Part shown: positions 1 through 11,095 of the stretch, piece by piece | Position numbering within the stretch: the stretch's first letter is position 1 | Layout of the letters: the number at the start of each line of letters is the position of its first letter | From: Antennarius striatus | Lineage: Eukaryota; Chordata; Actinopteri; Lophiiformes; Antennariidae | NCBI RefSeq assembly: GCF_040054535.1 | Contig: NC_090795.1 | Location: 9,292,501-9,356,500, forward strand | Length of the DNA stretch: 64,000 nucleotides | Direction of reading: 5' to 3' | The notes under the pieces: generated by a model | What the model was told of the DNA's origin: nothing | The model's input: the letters and a program-made list of their open reading frames with translations, nothing else | Databases searched by the model: none | Made by a program: the position numbers and the translations under genes

Positions 1-2197
1 ATGATGAGATCATCAGCCTTTCTATTGAGTTCTTTGATCAAACCAGGTGGGTGTCACTTTGTGGTTCCATTATTATTGTTGAACAACAATACTTTCCATT
101 TTTAAGATTCTAAAGATAAATGATCACAGAGGACAGCTGATCAATGTTCCAGTAATTCAAGCTTTGCCCAAAAGTTAGGTCTTCATAGTTTGAACACTTC
201 TAAAACTCATCTTGAATTGGATTATATTCCATTAAAGCCAACACCTGACTTCTCCTTTTTTATATTTACATTTTTTAAAATCCCTAATAATTAATTTGTG
301 ACATGCATCATATCTGCTTTTATGAAAGTGAATAAATATTTGAATTTTCCACCCCTGTTTTAGTACTATATTCATCTATTTTATTCCATCATGTACTGAA
401 CAGTTTAACAGTGACAGTCCCTTTGGGTTTGTAGCAGCTCTACATAAACATTTTTAAGAAATGATAAAATGCAAGTTCTACATGTGTCAAAAATAGTTTT
501 AAGAAAAAAACCCATGACCTTGCAGGAAAAAAACAACAGAAGATAAATGCATTTAACATTTAAGTGATTGTTTCTCTGACCTTGTTTTTTTATGAATAGT
601 TTATGTAGGTTTGCTGTTACAAAGTTAAGTCACTAATATTACCTGTCCTATTGTTCCGTGCAGACTCAGTGGGAGAGTGGATGACAAGTTGTCCAAAGAC
701 CAGGTATTAAATGTTGGAAGAAAGAAATTGTTTTGGTCTTAAAGTGTTATCCAGACAGTTATCATTTATATCTGCTGAAATTGTTGTAATGTTTTTTAAC
801 ACTTCCCTGCTGCTAATACTTGGTACGGTTTCCAGGTGACTAACAAGAGGTACCTGCAGTGTCCAGCAGCCATGACAGTCATGCATCTGAGGAAGTTTCT
901 ACGCAGCAAAATGGACATCCCAAGCACGTTCCAGGTCTTCATTCATTTACGAATCATTTATTTAACTATTGACTCATTAAAATTGGACATTTTAACAACT
1001 TGAATATAAAAACTGAAACGATACTTGTCTCATTTCAATGTTTCAATGCATTAAAATGAAAACTTAAATTATTTTCTCCTCAGGTTGAAGTCATGTATGA
1101 AGACGAACCTCTGAAAGATTACTACACGTTAATGGATATAGCATATATCTACACTTGGAGAAGAGTAAGAGATGTTTTGTAAAAATCTAGATTCCATTTT
1201 ATGTCTGCATTTCTGTTGTGTGAAGAAAAAGACAAAATGTTTACTTACGTTCTAATTTATACATTATTACATGAAAAATTGAGTCATCTACACTGCCACA
1301 ATTAAAAAGAAATACATTTGTCTTTCACATCATGATGATCTAGAATTAAAATGTCGTCAGCTAACACCAAAAGTGCGATTTGGAGACAACCAACTTGTAC
1401 TAATTGTGTTTTTATGTGACTAATAATTAAATTGGATATTTGATTGTACTTGTACAATAATTTGCAGCACAGAAAATATAGCTTGTGGGTTCCAAAACTT
1501 TCAGAATATGTTTTTTAAAAAAAAGGAAAAATAAAATAAATGAAAAGCTATGGGTAAAGGTTTAGCTCAGACAATTATGTAAATTCCACATTTTAATTTG
1601 GCCCTTAGACCCCCCTGAGGATAAATCCCTTAAGGATTGGAAAAATACAGCTGCCTGAAAATGTAGCCTATTTAATTATGGTTCTAGGAAAGAAAGAGAG
1701 CTGCGATTTTTGTTGTTGTTGAGATTTTGAAGTGATTATACTTTTGTACATATGAATTAAATGTAATTTTAATGTGAAATAATGTCCACATTTTAATAAG
1801 AATGCATTTTAACTCCAGACTCTGATGTGTGTGTCCACAGAACGGCCCACTGCCGCTGAAATACCGGGTCCGACCCAACTGTAAGAAGATGAAGGTGAGC
1901 CATGCGCAGCAGGAGGGCCAGAACAGCACCAGCAGATCCGGACCCGAGAGCGACTCGGCCAGCGACAAAGCCGGAAGTCCCGCCGGGGCCCCGTCCACGT
2001 CCTCCTCCCTGCCGAGCCCCGGCACGCCTGCGCAGTCCCCGCACCCACAGCTCCCCCACGGCCCCAGTAAAGTCAACGGGAACCCGATCGCCGCTCCTCC
2101 GACCCCCAGCCGGTCTTTCACGCAGTTCGGAGGCGGCGGCGGCGGCGCCAAGCCCCGGAAGGTTTCAGTGAACGGTTCGTCGACCTCCTCCGGATGA
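1..2197 (+). CDS. bmi1: Polycomb group RING finger protein Bmi1/PCGF4, 3' part
   Basis: BMI1 is a core subunit of Polycomb repressive complex 1, where it pairs with RING1 to ubiquitinate histone H2A in the nucleus. Coding exons seen: 1-46 (cut by the window edge), 664-703, 836-934, 1084-1164 and 1841-2197, all in phase with GT-AG introns. The protein runs from [13 protein letters not shown] through [19 protein letters not shown] and [19 protein letters not shown] to a Ser/Pro/Gly-rich tail ending in VNGSSTSSG. This is the RAWUL ubiquitin-like domain plus the PEST-like tail. The N-terminal RING finger lies left of the window. The tail resembles BMI1 more than its paralogue PCGF2/MEL18, and the BMI1-SPAG6-PIP4K2A gene order supports this. 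I cannot tell the teleost a and b copies apart. The short exon 664-703 (linker) differs most from mammals. The last exon is strongly GC-rich. Confidence 0.93.
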
Positions 2198-2465
2198 CGC
2201 GGGCACTCCCCCCCCCAACCCAATCGGACCAGCCAACGCCAGACACCCGCTCAACTAATACCGTCTCCATGCCAACGTAGTTCCATCGTGTAGACAATGT
2301 TCTCTCTTTTTCTCCATTTGTTGTTCTAACTATCATGGCTTCATGTGTAAGTTTAAACGTGTAGTGGGATCAGACACATTTAAAAATGAAAAGAATGAGG
2401 AAGTGGTGGGGATTTTATAAAAATGAAAGTTTGATGTTGACAAAAAAAGAAAGTTGGGAAGGAGA

Positions 2466-2510
2466 GATAAGATAATCCTTTATTGTCCCACAGTGGGGAC
2501 ATTTGTGAGG
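2466..2510 (-). repeat. LINE 3'-tail relic in the bmi1 3' UTR
   Basis: On the minus strand this reads as a balanced 'GTCCCCACTGTGGGAC' hairpin followed by AATAAAGGATTATCTTATC. It is the usual shape of the 3' end of fish L2-type LINEs. Similar tails lie at 32336, 47500 and 62376. Confidence 0.5.
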
Positions 2511-3118
2511 GTCGAGCATTTAAAGCTACATCTTTATTTTACGCAGGCGACTGAAGATAGACTTTTATATTTTTTATGAAACGTGTTCATCATGATTATT
2601 TCATGTGTGTTATTTTGAAACTCATCTCATACGTGCATGCTCTCGATAACACGTGGTTTTATTTGACGAAAGGCCCACGACGCGTGTTCTGGCGGGTTTT
2701 TTTTTTTTTTTTGGTGGTGATCAGGCATCGATCGATCTGATCTGAAAAAGAAAATATTGTGTTACGCGGTTTTTCTGTTGGAAAATTCAACTTTAAATTG
2801 CCTTTTACTGGAAAAAGAAGGTTTCCTGTAGCTGTGGAATTAGCTACTAATGCTTATGCTCCACGTCTTTTGCACGTTATAAGCATTTTTACAGACTCCA
2901 CGTGTAAATAGAGACAAAATACATATTTAATCAGCGGTTATGATTTTCTCTTTCTCCCGTTTTTTTTTCTTTTCTGAGGGACTGACTTGGGCTCCTGTTC
3001 GGCTCCATTTCATCCTCCATGACAGATGTTTTCATGTCTCCCGTGTTTTCTGTATTTGTATCGCTCGATTGTATGGACAACTTATTGTATTGTTACTGTT
3101 GCACAGTATAAAACATCT

Positions 3119-3124
3119 AAATAA
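3119..3124 (+). terminator. bmi1: bmi1 polyadenylation signal
   Basis: An AATAAA hexamer about 920 bases after the bmi1 stop is followed by a T/G-rich stretch (about 3139-3160). The implied 3' UTR is 2198 to about 3145, contains no other gene, and has a T16 run near 2698. Confidence 0.6.
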
Positions 3125-3145
3125 AACATTTTACACGTATGGATC

Positions 3146-4837
3146 TCTTGTTTTGTCATGACTCAGGTTTTGCATGAACCAAATGAAGGGATAATAGCCG
3201 GTAGCTCAGAATATGTTAAGGGAGATCTGGCCTGTAATCGTTTGTATTCATAATTCAGCGTTTCAACCTATATTAAAAAATACCTTCAGTGGAAATTAAG
3301 CCAATTCACTTTTCTTCAAGATAAAAATTAATTGCCACATTAATCGGAAAATTAAAGTTACTGTAGTTTTAATTTACAAATAACTTTTGTATGGATGTCT
3401 GTGAAAGTGCCGCTTTTTCCAAATTTAACCACTGATTAAATTTATTTACATTTCTATTCATTTTTAACTGTGCATTTAAAAAAAAATTTTTTTCCCCATA
3501 ACTGAGTAATATGAGTAAAAAAAAATTAACTATATTACCGAGTTGTCATGTTGACGTTTCAACTGAGTTGGTCAATCAAAGAGTGCTAAAATAATTTGAT
3601 GAAATCAAATTGTACAAAATTCCGCATCTGTTTCCTCCTCGTCCAAACATGGAATCAGTGCGAGGCACATAAAACCAAAATCAAGTTTATAGTCAGATAA
3701 ACCGATTATACGTATGATGACGAAATGTAGAATAATATCGAGGTATTTTACTTCATACGATAATTATCTATTCGGTTAAAAAAACTATACACGTTTACAA
3801 ATAACGACCTCATACGTAATCCCCAGCACTTTATAATTGGGAAAATACAAAGAAGTGACAGCGACCTGACTTGGAAACTCGATGGTTTTAATGTTTCTGT
3901 TAAATTACACAAACATTTATTTTAAAATTCCTATAAATAATCATTACTGTAGTAGGTCGCCTACATTATCAGGATAACAGACATTTGCACATATTGATAA
4001 ACACATATGCATATTTGTTCTTTATCTTTTGGAGACCTTGAGGGAATCATATGATGACATGTTATATTCTTTCACTTATTTTTGTCATTAAGATATGGAA
4101 AAGCTGCCAACATATTTTTAATGAACAGTCCGGGTCGCTACCTTTCAACGACACCATATATTAATAATAAATATATATCAATGCATGGGACTTTGGATGA
4201 TCTCATACAAACCCATAAACTACGGAACATGATTCCAAATGCCTGTATGAGTGGATTCCCGGAGCCGGTCGGGGAGGTGGAATCGTTTTGATGTGGATCC
4301 GAGGCGCTCCGAGCCGCGCCCGGCGCGCATCGTCTAATAATGACGCGCCTTTATCTTCTGTCATCCGTTCGCGGCTAAACTGTCATTACAGGATTTAGTT
4401 CCGACACAGGCTGGAAGCTGTTTCTGGCAGCGTTGCCACAGGTGTGAACTGTCTGAGAGAGTTCGACGGAGGTGACGTAATGCTTAGATAGGAAATAACG
4501 TGGTTATAATGACGTTTATTAACGTCAAAACCCCTTGTGGACACAGTGCTTTACTTTAATGAGGTATGTCGTTTGATGACACATTCAGGAGTCGGTTATA
4601 AGCTTGAATAGTAGTCCACATGCTGACTTAACCACACCGGTCGCTTCGGTTCGGTGTGGTTCTTCTCGAGAAGCGCACGACGCGTCGACTTCGATCCGGA
4701 CGCAGAGATGGGGAAATGTCACGAGGTCTTACGCGCGAACAGGTTTCACGAGGAGCGACTGCGTCCCGAGAGGAGAGTGACTGACTGTCGTCAGAGACGA
4801 TCTTCGGCAGGAGCAATCGTACATCTCTTTCCTGTCT
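3146..4837. other. bmi1-spag6 intergenic region
   Basis: No gene is supported. Most of it is AT-rich. The part at 4255-4400 is rich in CpG, and a CRE-like TGACGTAA lies at 4473-4480. Together with CpG-bearing sequence at 4660-4770 this probably forms the spag6 upstream regulatory region. Confidence 0.5.
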
Positions 4838-4851
4838 GTTGCCACGGCAAC
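4838..4851 (+). promoter_or_regulatory. spag6: RFX X-box upstream of spag6
   Basis: GTTGCCACGGCAAC matches the X-box consensus (GTNRCC, 0-3 bases, RGYAAC) exactly. The half-sites are perfect mirror images with a two-base spacer. X-boxes bind RFX factors, which drive ciliary genes together with FOXJ1. The site lies 355 bases upstream of the inferred spag6 start codon, which suits this axonemal gene. Confidence 0.7.
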
Positions 4852-4969
4852 GCACACCAACAGTTCCCATAACGCAAAACGCGCACTGCTCATTGCCATT
4901 AACAGCTTCTTCCACTTCTTTCAATTTACCTGAATGGGATGTGTTTTTGTTTGAAAGATCATTCAAACA

Positions 4970-5044
4970 GCGGACAGAGCGGGACTCGAACCCTCCTGCT
5001 GCGTGGAGACAGAACTCCCCAATGCGTCACCGCGCCGCCCCCCA
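4970..5044 (-). repeat. tRNA-like SINE fragment
   Basis: On the minus strand the sequence has an A-box-like GGTGACGCATTGG (5031-5019) and a perfect B-box GGTTCGAGTCCC (4992-4981), followed by CGCTCTGTCCGCTGTTTG. This matches a widespread teleost tRNA-derived repeat. The length and the missing acceptor stem argue against a working tRNA gene. It lies between the X-box and the spag6 start. Confidence 0.6.
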
Positions 5045-5205
5045 GGAAAGACAAAAGTACAAAGAAAAACAAAGCATTAAAGAATAACAGAGGGAATATG
5101 AAAGAAAAAATCGACAGAATCCCACGGAGCAGGTCCAGATGATTTGTTCTCTTCGTGACTTCACACACTTGACTTTTGGGACCTACTTTTGTCATCAGAC
5201 CAAAA

Positions 5206-5309
5206 ATGAACCGAGAGATCATCAAAAGTATGAACTAATGAACTAACAACCACTTCGTTCAGCAGCAGCAAACTAAACCGTCTCACTCTGTTTCACTGGG
5301 TTTTTTTCC

Positions 5310-5382
<73 letters not shown>

Positions 5383-8300
5383 TGTGTGTGTTGCAGTTCT
5401 TCATCAGTATCAAAAATCAAGGATGCAGTTTGTGCGGACTGTCACTGACATGGCATCCCGACCACAAAACATAGACGTCCTTCAAAAAGCTGGTGAGAAA
5501 CAATCTTCTTCCTTTAGCATCGACTCCCAGCGTTCACTCCCTTCCTGTCTCCTCCCCGGCAGGTGTGCTGGCCCTGCTGCGGCCCCTGATGCTGGATGTG
5601 GTCCCCAACATCCAGCAGGCGGCGGCTCAGGTTCTGGGGCACCTGGCAGACCACAGCGATGCCCTGGCTGAGGAGGTGGTGAGGGAGGACTTCCTGCCCC
5701 ACCTGATCCAGTCCATGGCCTCACACAACGTCAGTAGTGTGTGTGTGTGTGTGTGTGTGTGTGTCTTTATAACTGAGAATCAGTAATAAAAAGAAATTTA
5801 TACACACGTTTTAAAAATAACATATATTCTCATGTAATATATTCTCATGTAATATTTGACAAAAGTCAATTTTGTGTGGAATATATGAACACTTATAGGA
5901 TTTATAATTTATTTGGCGTGAATCAATTTTCATGTTGTGAAGTCGTACTGTTGCAGCACAAGTATTGATTAGGTTAAATTAATCAGACAAAAAAATGCCC
6001 CTAATTGAATGTAACAGGTCTTTTTTCTGATATTTTAATTTATCGTAATATGAATGACTTTATATAATTAAATCCACGGTTCATGCAGATTAAATTATAC
6101 AGGGAAGATGCCAGCATGCTTTAGATATTAGATTCGTTTTAAAGTAATTAATAGGAAACATTCATATATTTGATAGGAATAAAATCAATTCTTATTATTC
6201 TTAGGGTAGCTTAATCAGGTTGCTAGCATTCCAGGATACAACTGGCTCATGTCTCGTTTCTAACAGCCTCATGCTGGTTCCATTTTTACTGAGGACACTG
6301 ATTTGATTTGTGTTTGCATGCAGAGGTTCTACAAGAAGACAGCAGCGTTTGTGCTGCGGGCTGTTGCAAAACACTCCCCTGAGCTGGCCAAGGCTGTGGT
6401 GACCTGTGGAGGAGTCGACGCTTTGGTGGTGTGTCTGGAGGAGATTGACCCCTGGGTGAAGGAGGCTGCTGCCTGGGCTCTAGACTGCATCGCCCGACAC
6501 GATGCATGTAGGGAATGCACCGAAATCTTAGTATCTCCATAATTTCCCTCTTTTTCTAGTCATTTTACAAATTTTACTTCTTTAAATTTGTTCACATTTA
6601 CATCTTCTGCCTTTACATGATTGTTTTTTTCTGCTACTTTCTGTCACTGTGCAGCATTGTCTCAGTCGGTGGTGGACGCGGGTGCCGTCCCACTGCTCGT
6701 GCAGTGCCTCTTGGAGCCTGAGATACCAATCAAACGCGTCGCAGCTTCCACCCTCAGTGATATCTGCAAACACACACCAGAGCTGGCCCAGACTGCGGTG
6801 GACAATGGTGCCATCACATGCTTGATAAAGATGATCCGGAACCCAGATGCCAAACTCAAGGTTGAACAACCATCAGATACTATAATTCATAAAAAAAACA
6901 ACAAACCCCATTAGTTTAATTCATGCTGTCATGAAAATCTGAGCAGCCATTTCAGTTTAGTTTTTCTTTGCAAAATGTTCATAACGGCACTTTCATGTAC
7001 CTGATAATCAATCTTAATATGGATATTACCATACATTTATAGTGAAATTCACTTTTTTATAATTTAGTCTCGTTAAAAAAATGAGGGGTTTTCTGTGATT
7101 ACTATTAATATAATACATTACTTTCCAATCATATCACTATTATATTATCACATAATGTCACCAAGAGAATGAAGGAACCTATTTTAGCATGTTTGTGTAA
7201 ATATTTGTAAATTACAATGCAACTAAAAAGAGATGTAAAGACAGATTAATACACTGTTTTCCTAGTCTTATATCATTCTATTTTTTTTAAACAAAGCTTG
7301 TGCCAAAAATCATTATGATGCATTACTTTATCATGACTTGGTAACAGATAAAATTGTTTCCAAATGAATTAAATAATAAAATATTAGAAATATTATTTAC
7401 TATTTAGTAAAATTTGAAACATTGTCAGTTTGTAAACATTTTTTTCATAAATAGACATTGGGGTGGCATCTCTGACAAACGCCAGATTAACAGAACTGTG
7501 TAGAAAAATGTACAAATCCTGTAGACAACACAAACATACTAATGCCAAGTTTCTATAGGATTTAATATGTACCAAAGAAATAATTCTGCGAAAGCATGAA
7601 ACAAAATCTTTTAAATAATAAGACTTTTATCGGCAACAACTCTAAATGTTGCAAACAAGATTTTAAAACTTTAACAAATCTCTGTCAGTTATGTGTCACA
7701 GTAGTACCAGAAAAAAAACAGTGATACAGACAAATTATGTGTCTCTGTCCAGAGGCAGATTTTTGCAGCCCTCAGTCAGATCGGCAAACACTCGGTCTCC
7801 CTGGCAGAGCTGGTGATATGGGAGGGTGTCTTCCCTGCAGGAGTGGCCTGCCTCCGAGATCCAGACGACCACGTCAAGAAGAACGCCAGCACCCTGATGA
7901 GGGAGTTGGTGAAGCACACACCACAGGTACAGCAAACACACACACACAGATTTGTATGGCTGGGCTTACAGTGCTATCGTGTTCCCCCCCCCCAGCTGTC
8001 CCAGGTGATTGTGGATTGCGGGGGTCTGGCAGCAGTGATCGACTTTCTAGGCCACGGTCGTGGACACCTGAGGCTGCCGGGGATCATGATGCTGGGATAC
8101 GTGGCAGCTCATGGTGAGCAGCTCGCCATGACTGTCATTTATTCCAAGGTGTGTGTGATCATCACTCTCTCTTCTAATTGCTCAAGCAATCCCCAAACCA
8201 GGGACATCCACTCAGGTCCAATTGCAGGCTATGTTGCCTGAACTTTTCTCCCTAAGCAACATGTGCTCCATTCCTGCAGGGGTTGCTCCAGCTGTCAAAG

Positions 8301-10460
8301 TGTCTGTCTGAGGAACCTGAACATCACATCAAGGCAGCCACAGTCTGGTCAATCGGCCAGATAGGTCTTCACACCCCTGAGCATGCCAATGCAGTGGCCA
8401 CAGCTGACTTGCTGCCCAAGTTGCTGGAACTCTCCATGGACGCCGGCAGTTCAGAGGATCTGCAGGCCAAAGTAAGGATGGTGGCCACTGGGAATGTTTG
8501 TGAGGCAACCAATAACCACAGATAAATGAAAAAAAAAAAAATTAGCTTGTTAATATTTTACGAGTTGACATACAATACACACATAACCCCCCCCTCCTCA
8601 CGATTCAAACCCATAAAAATATAAACATGTCAGCATGTGTCAAAGAGGAGAAAACTGCCTGATTATATGATGAGGTCTTTGCCCGATTACTCCCAGATGA
8701 CCTCTCCATTGTTAAACTAACCCACCCCTATAAAAACACACAATGACTAGAGAGAAAATGCGGTGTGCAAGTATGAAACAGCCGGGGGCAATTTGACCGG
8801 GATGGTGCCATTGGCATGCTGGAGGCGGGGGAGTTCACCAGATGAGTTGCTGGAGCTGTAAATGTTCATCATTCCTCAATAGTGTGGTTATGCAAGCCTT
8901 ATATAGACAGAGGAACACCAAGAGAGTGACCACACCCTCGCTGATCATGTGTACCGAACTAGAATTTAGATTTGTTGCATCACAGAAACAAGTTCAGACC
9001 AGTTGATCTATACATGCCAACACAATAAGAACAGACTAAACTGTCGTGAAGCATGATGCTCTAAATCGGTTCTCTACTGCTGGAGTGCTACACAGTCTCT
9101 GTAGTAAAATGGCTTCATACTTTTAGACTCACCTGCAAAGATGTGTCAGTGCATGAGGAGGACAACCGCTGTAACACTGCTGGTGGGGAACACAGTAGTT
9201 ACAGACTGTGTGAAATATTCTATACTGTACAGTAATCCCTTGTTTATTCGCACTTCAAGATGCACAGCTTCACTACATTGCGGATTTTTAGTAGGTAGTC
9301 ATGTGATACCTTAAGTGTATGCTATTGGCTGACTGCATCCATGTGTGCCTGGGTCCTGCCCGGAGTTTCTTCCTCACCACCGTCGCTCATGCTTGCTCTG
9401 GAGGGCATTATTAATTTTCTATCTGTAAAGCACTTTGAAATGTCTTCAGATATGATTGAGCGCTAAATAAATGTTGATTGATTGATTGATTGCACTGCGT
9501 TCCGACTCATCGTTCCTCCTGTGAATTTTCTTTAATACAAAAGTGCTTTAAACAGTCGGTAAGAGTGTGAGAAAAGGTAATATAGATAGAAGGTGGTTTA
9601 ATATCAGTATGGGGAAGGTTCATAAATGTTTAGATTAGTGTAAATAATAAAATAAGTAGTTCGTCGCTATATCGCGGAATTTCACAGGTGGTCATGGAAC
9701 ACATTAACCGCGAGTAATGAGGGATTACTGTATTCCAGTTGTGTCGTGAGAGAAATTTATTGTGCTCATGCTGTATGTTCATGTTTTAACCATTATAGTG
9801 CATTATCAGCAGGTTCACGCTTGTTCTTTTCAGTGTAAGAAAGCTTTAAAAAGCATCCTCCAGAAGTGCACCAACCTGTCCTGTTTGGAGCCCCTCCTGT
9901 TTGACTCTTCGAATAACATCCTCCTACATGTACTCGGCCAGTTTAGCAAGGCGAGTTAGACAACCTACAACTACATATTCGAAACCTGCCCAGTTTTTGA
10001 ATATGAGTTTTCATGTTCATGTCTCCTCCTTCTCCCTGAAGTTGCTACCTCATGAAAGTAAAGCTCGCCGTCGGTTTGTGACCAGTGGGGGACTGAAGAA
10101 AGTGCAGGAGATCCAGGCTGAGCCCGGCTCAGTTATGCAGGAACATATTGACGCCATCAATGACTGCTTCCCTGAGGAGATAGTAAGGTGTGTTTCTCTT
10201 GCCAATAAAAGCTTGTGCAAAACCATAACCATTATTCTAGGTTTTATTGCCAAAATTGAAATTACGTGAGAGACAACTCTACAAAAAACACAAACTGATT
10301 TTAGTTTGTTAAAAGCTTCTTTATAAAGCAGCTTATGTGGCCAACCTGAATGATGTTGTTTTATTTTGATTGTGTGGGTTTTTTTTTCAGGTACTACTCC
10401 CCCGGGTACTCAGAAGTTTTACTGGAACGGTTGGACAAGTATCAGCCAGTCAAATATTAA
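5206..10460 (+). CDS. spag6: Sperm-associated antigen 6 (armadillo-repeat axonemal protein)
   Basis: SPAG6 (the PF16 homologue) sits in the central pair of motile axonemes and is needed for flagellar stability and beating. Exons: 5206-5227, 5397-5492, 5563-5729, 6324-6507, 6655-6860, 7753-7926, 7996-8148, 8280-8471, 9834-9950, 10042-10187 and 10391-10460. They total 1527 nt and 508 aa (human 509), all in phase. The protein is a run of armadillo repeats with clear landmarks: FYKKTAAFVLRAVAKHSPEL, LPGIMMLGYVAAHGEQLA, HIKAATVWSIGQIG and RRRFVTSGGLKKVQEIQAEP, ending in the YYSPGYSEVL block. The first exon holds only MNREIIK plus one base. I placed it by similarity to the family N-terminus and by its GTATGA donor. 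Intron 9 has a GC donor (AAG|GCGAGT), and the only alternative GT breaks the frame. Intron 1 ends in a long (TG)n tract. Confidence 0.93.
5311..5391 (+). repeat. (TG)n microsatellite in spag6 intron 1
   Basis: About 40 TG units with one TA interruption fill half of the 169-base intron and end five bases before the acceptor AG. They stand where the polypyrimidine tract would normally be. Confidence 0.95.
5737..5764 (+). repeat. (GT)n microsatellite at spag6 exon 3 donor
   Basis: A GT repeat begins seven bases after the donor (AAC|GTCAGTA) of spag6 exon 3. Confidence 0.9.
9230..9730. mobile_element. Non-autonomous Tc1/mariner-type MITE
   Basis: The left end CAGTAATCCCTTGTTTATTCG and the right end CGAGTAATGAGGGATTACTG are inverted copies with few mismatches. 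TA dinucleotides flank both ends (9228-9229 and 9731-9732), the target duplication of the Tc1/mariner superfamily. No transposase reading frame is present. It lies in spag6 intron 8 and contains a SINE insertion at 9337-9493. Confidence 0.75.
9337..9493 (+). mobile_element. Teleost SINE/LINE-tail repeat nested in a MITE (copy 1)
   Basis: The sequence runs from CTGGGTCCTGCCCGGAGTTT to AGCGCTAAATAAATGTTGAT and a (TTGA)n tail. Five bases, ACTGC, flank it (9332-9336 and 9494-9498). It matches copies at 37429-37602 and 49877-50180 but lacks about 19 internal bases. Inserted inside the mariner-type element, so it is the younger of the two. Confidence 0.7.
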
Positions 10461-10586
10461 CATAGAGGTGTACTGTTAAGATGCCTGCATACTGAAATTT
10501 ATGAACGGCAGCTTTTCATTCTTTCATGTTATATTACTGTGTAATATGACATACAAAAAGTGTACATACCAATATTGTTGAAGAAA

Positions 10587-10592
10587 AATAAA
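10587..10592 (+). terminator. spag6: spag6 polyadenylation signal
   Basis: AATAAA lies 127 bases after the spag6 stop, giving a short 3' UTR. Confidence 0.7.
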
Positions 10593-10869
10593 ACCTGTAC
10601 TTTCCTACCCTCATTGTTGACAGTAGTTTACACAACCAGTGTCAGGGAGACATTTATGGCCTATACAGAGAGGTCAAAGGTCAGATTCAACAAATCACTA
10701 ACAACCCTGGAGGTGACGGACTATTAGCGTGTTACTTTAGGACAGGTGGAAATGAACTTGTGCCACTTTATTAACGAGCAGAATCTCTCACGCGTATGCA
10801 AACCCATTCACATCTCCGTGTTTTATTACAAACCGATAAAATGTGTCCGAAGGTGGGATCGACTGGCCT

Positions 10870-11095
10870 CCTTCCGATCGTGCAGGTTTGTAGGGTTCAG
10901 ATCGCCACCTGGCGGCCGCGAGGCGTCACTGCGGCTCAGCTGTGCGCGTTAGTGCGCAGCAGCTGCAGCTCACATGGCGGAGCCGCTCTTTGTTTATTGT
11001 TTGCCTGGTCGACTCTCCTGGTTTCTCCACATCGTGAGCCTTCTTCCCACGTCGTGGCGGTGATCTGGCTCCAGCCTCCACTTCCTCCTCCTCCG
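10870..11095. other. Orphan CpG-rich patch (possible promoter or insulator)
   Basis: A GC- and CpG-rich patch in AT-rich surroundings holds CCACCTGGCGGC (10905-10916), close to a CTCF core, and a NotI-like GCGGCCGC. It also has an ATGGCGGAGCC context near 10974 that opens only a 29-codon frame. No known exon adjoins it. It could be a promoter for an unseen transcript, an insulator between spag6 and pip4k2a, or a chance island. Confidence 0.35.

Noticed and set aside
1684-2223. Minus-strand open frame of 179 codons over the last bmi1 exon
   Set aside because: It is the shadow of the GC-rich bmi1 coding exon. It has no splice context or family similarity, and the plus-strand frame matches BMI1.
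4970-5044. Possible tRNA gene on the minus strand
   Set aside because: The B-box is perfect, but no acceptor stem pairs and the spacing is wrong. The sequence matches a dispersed fish SINE.
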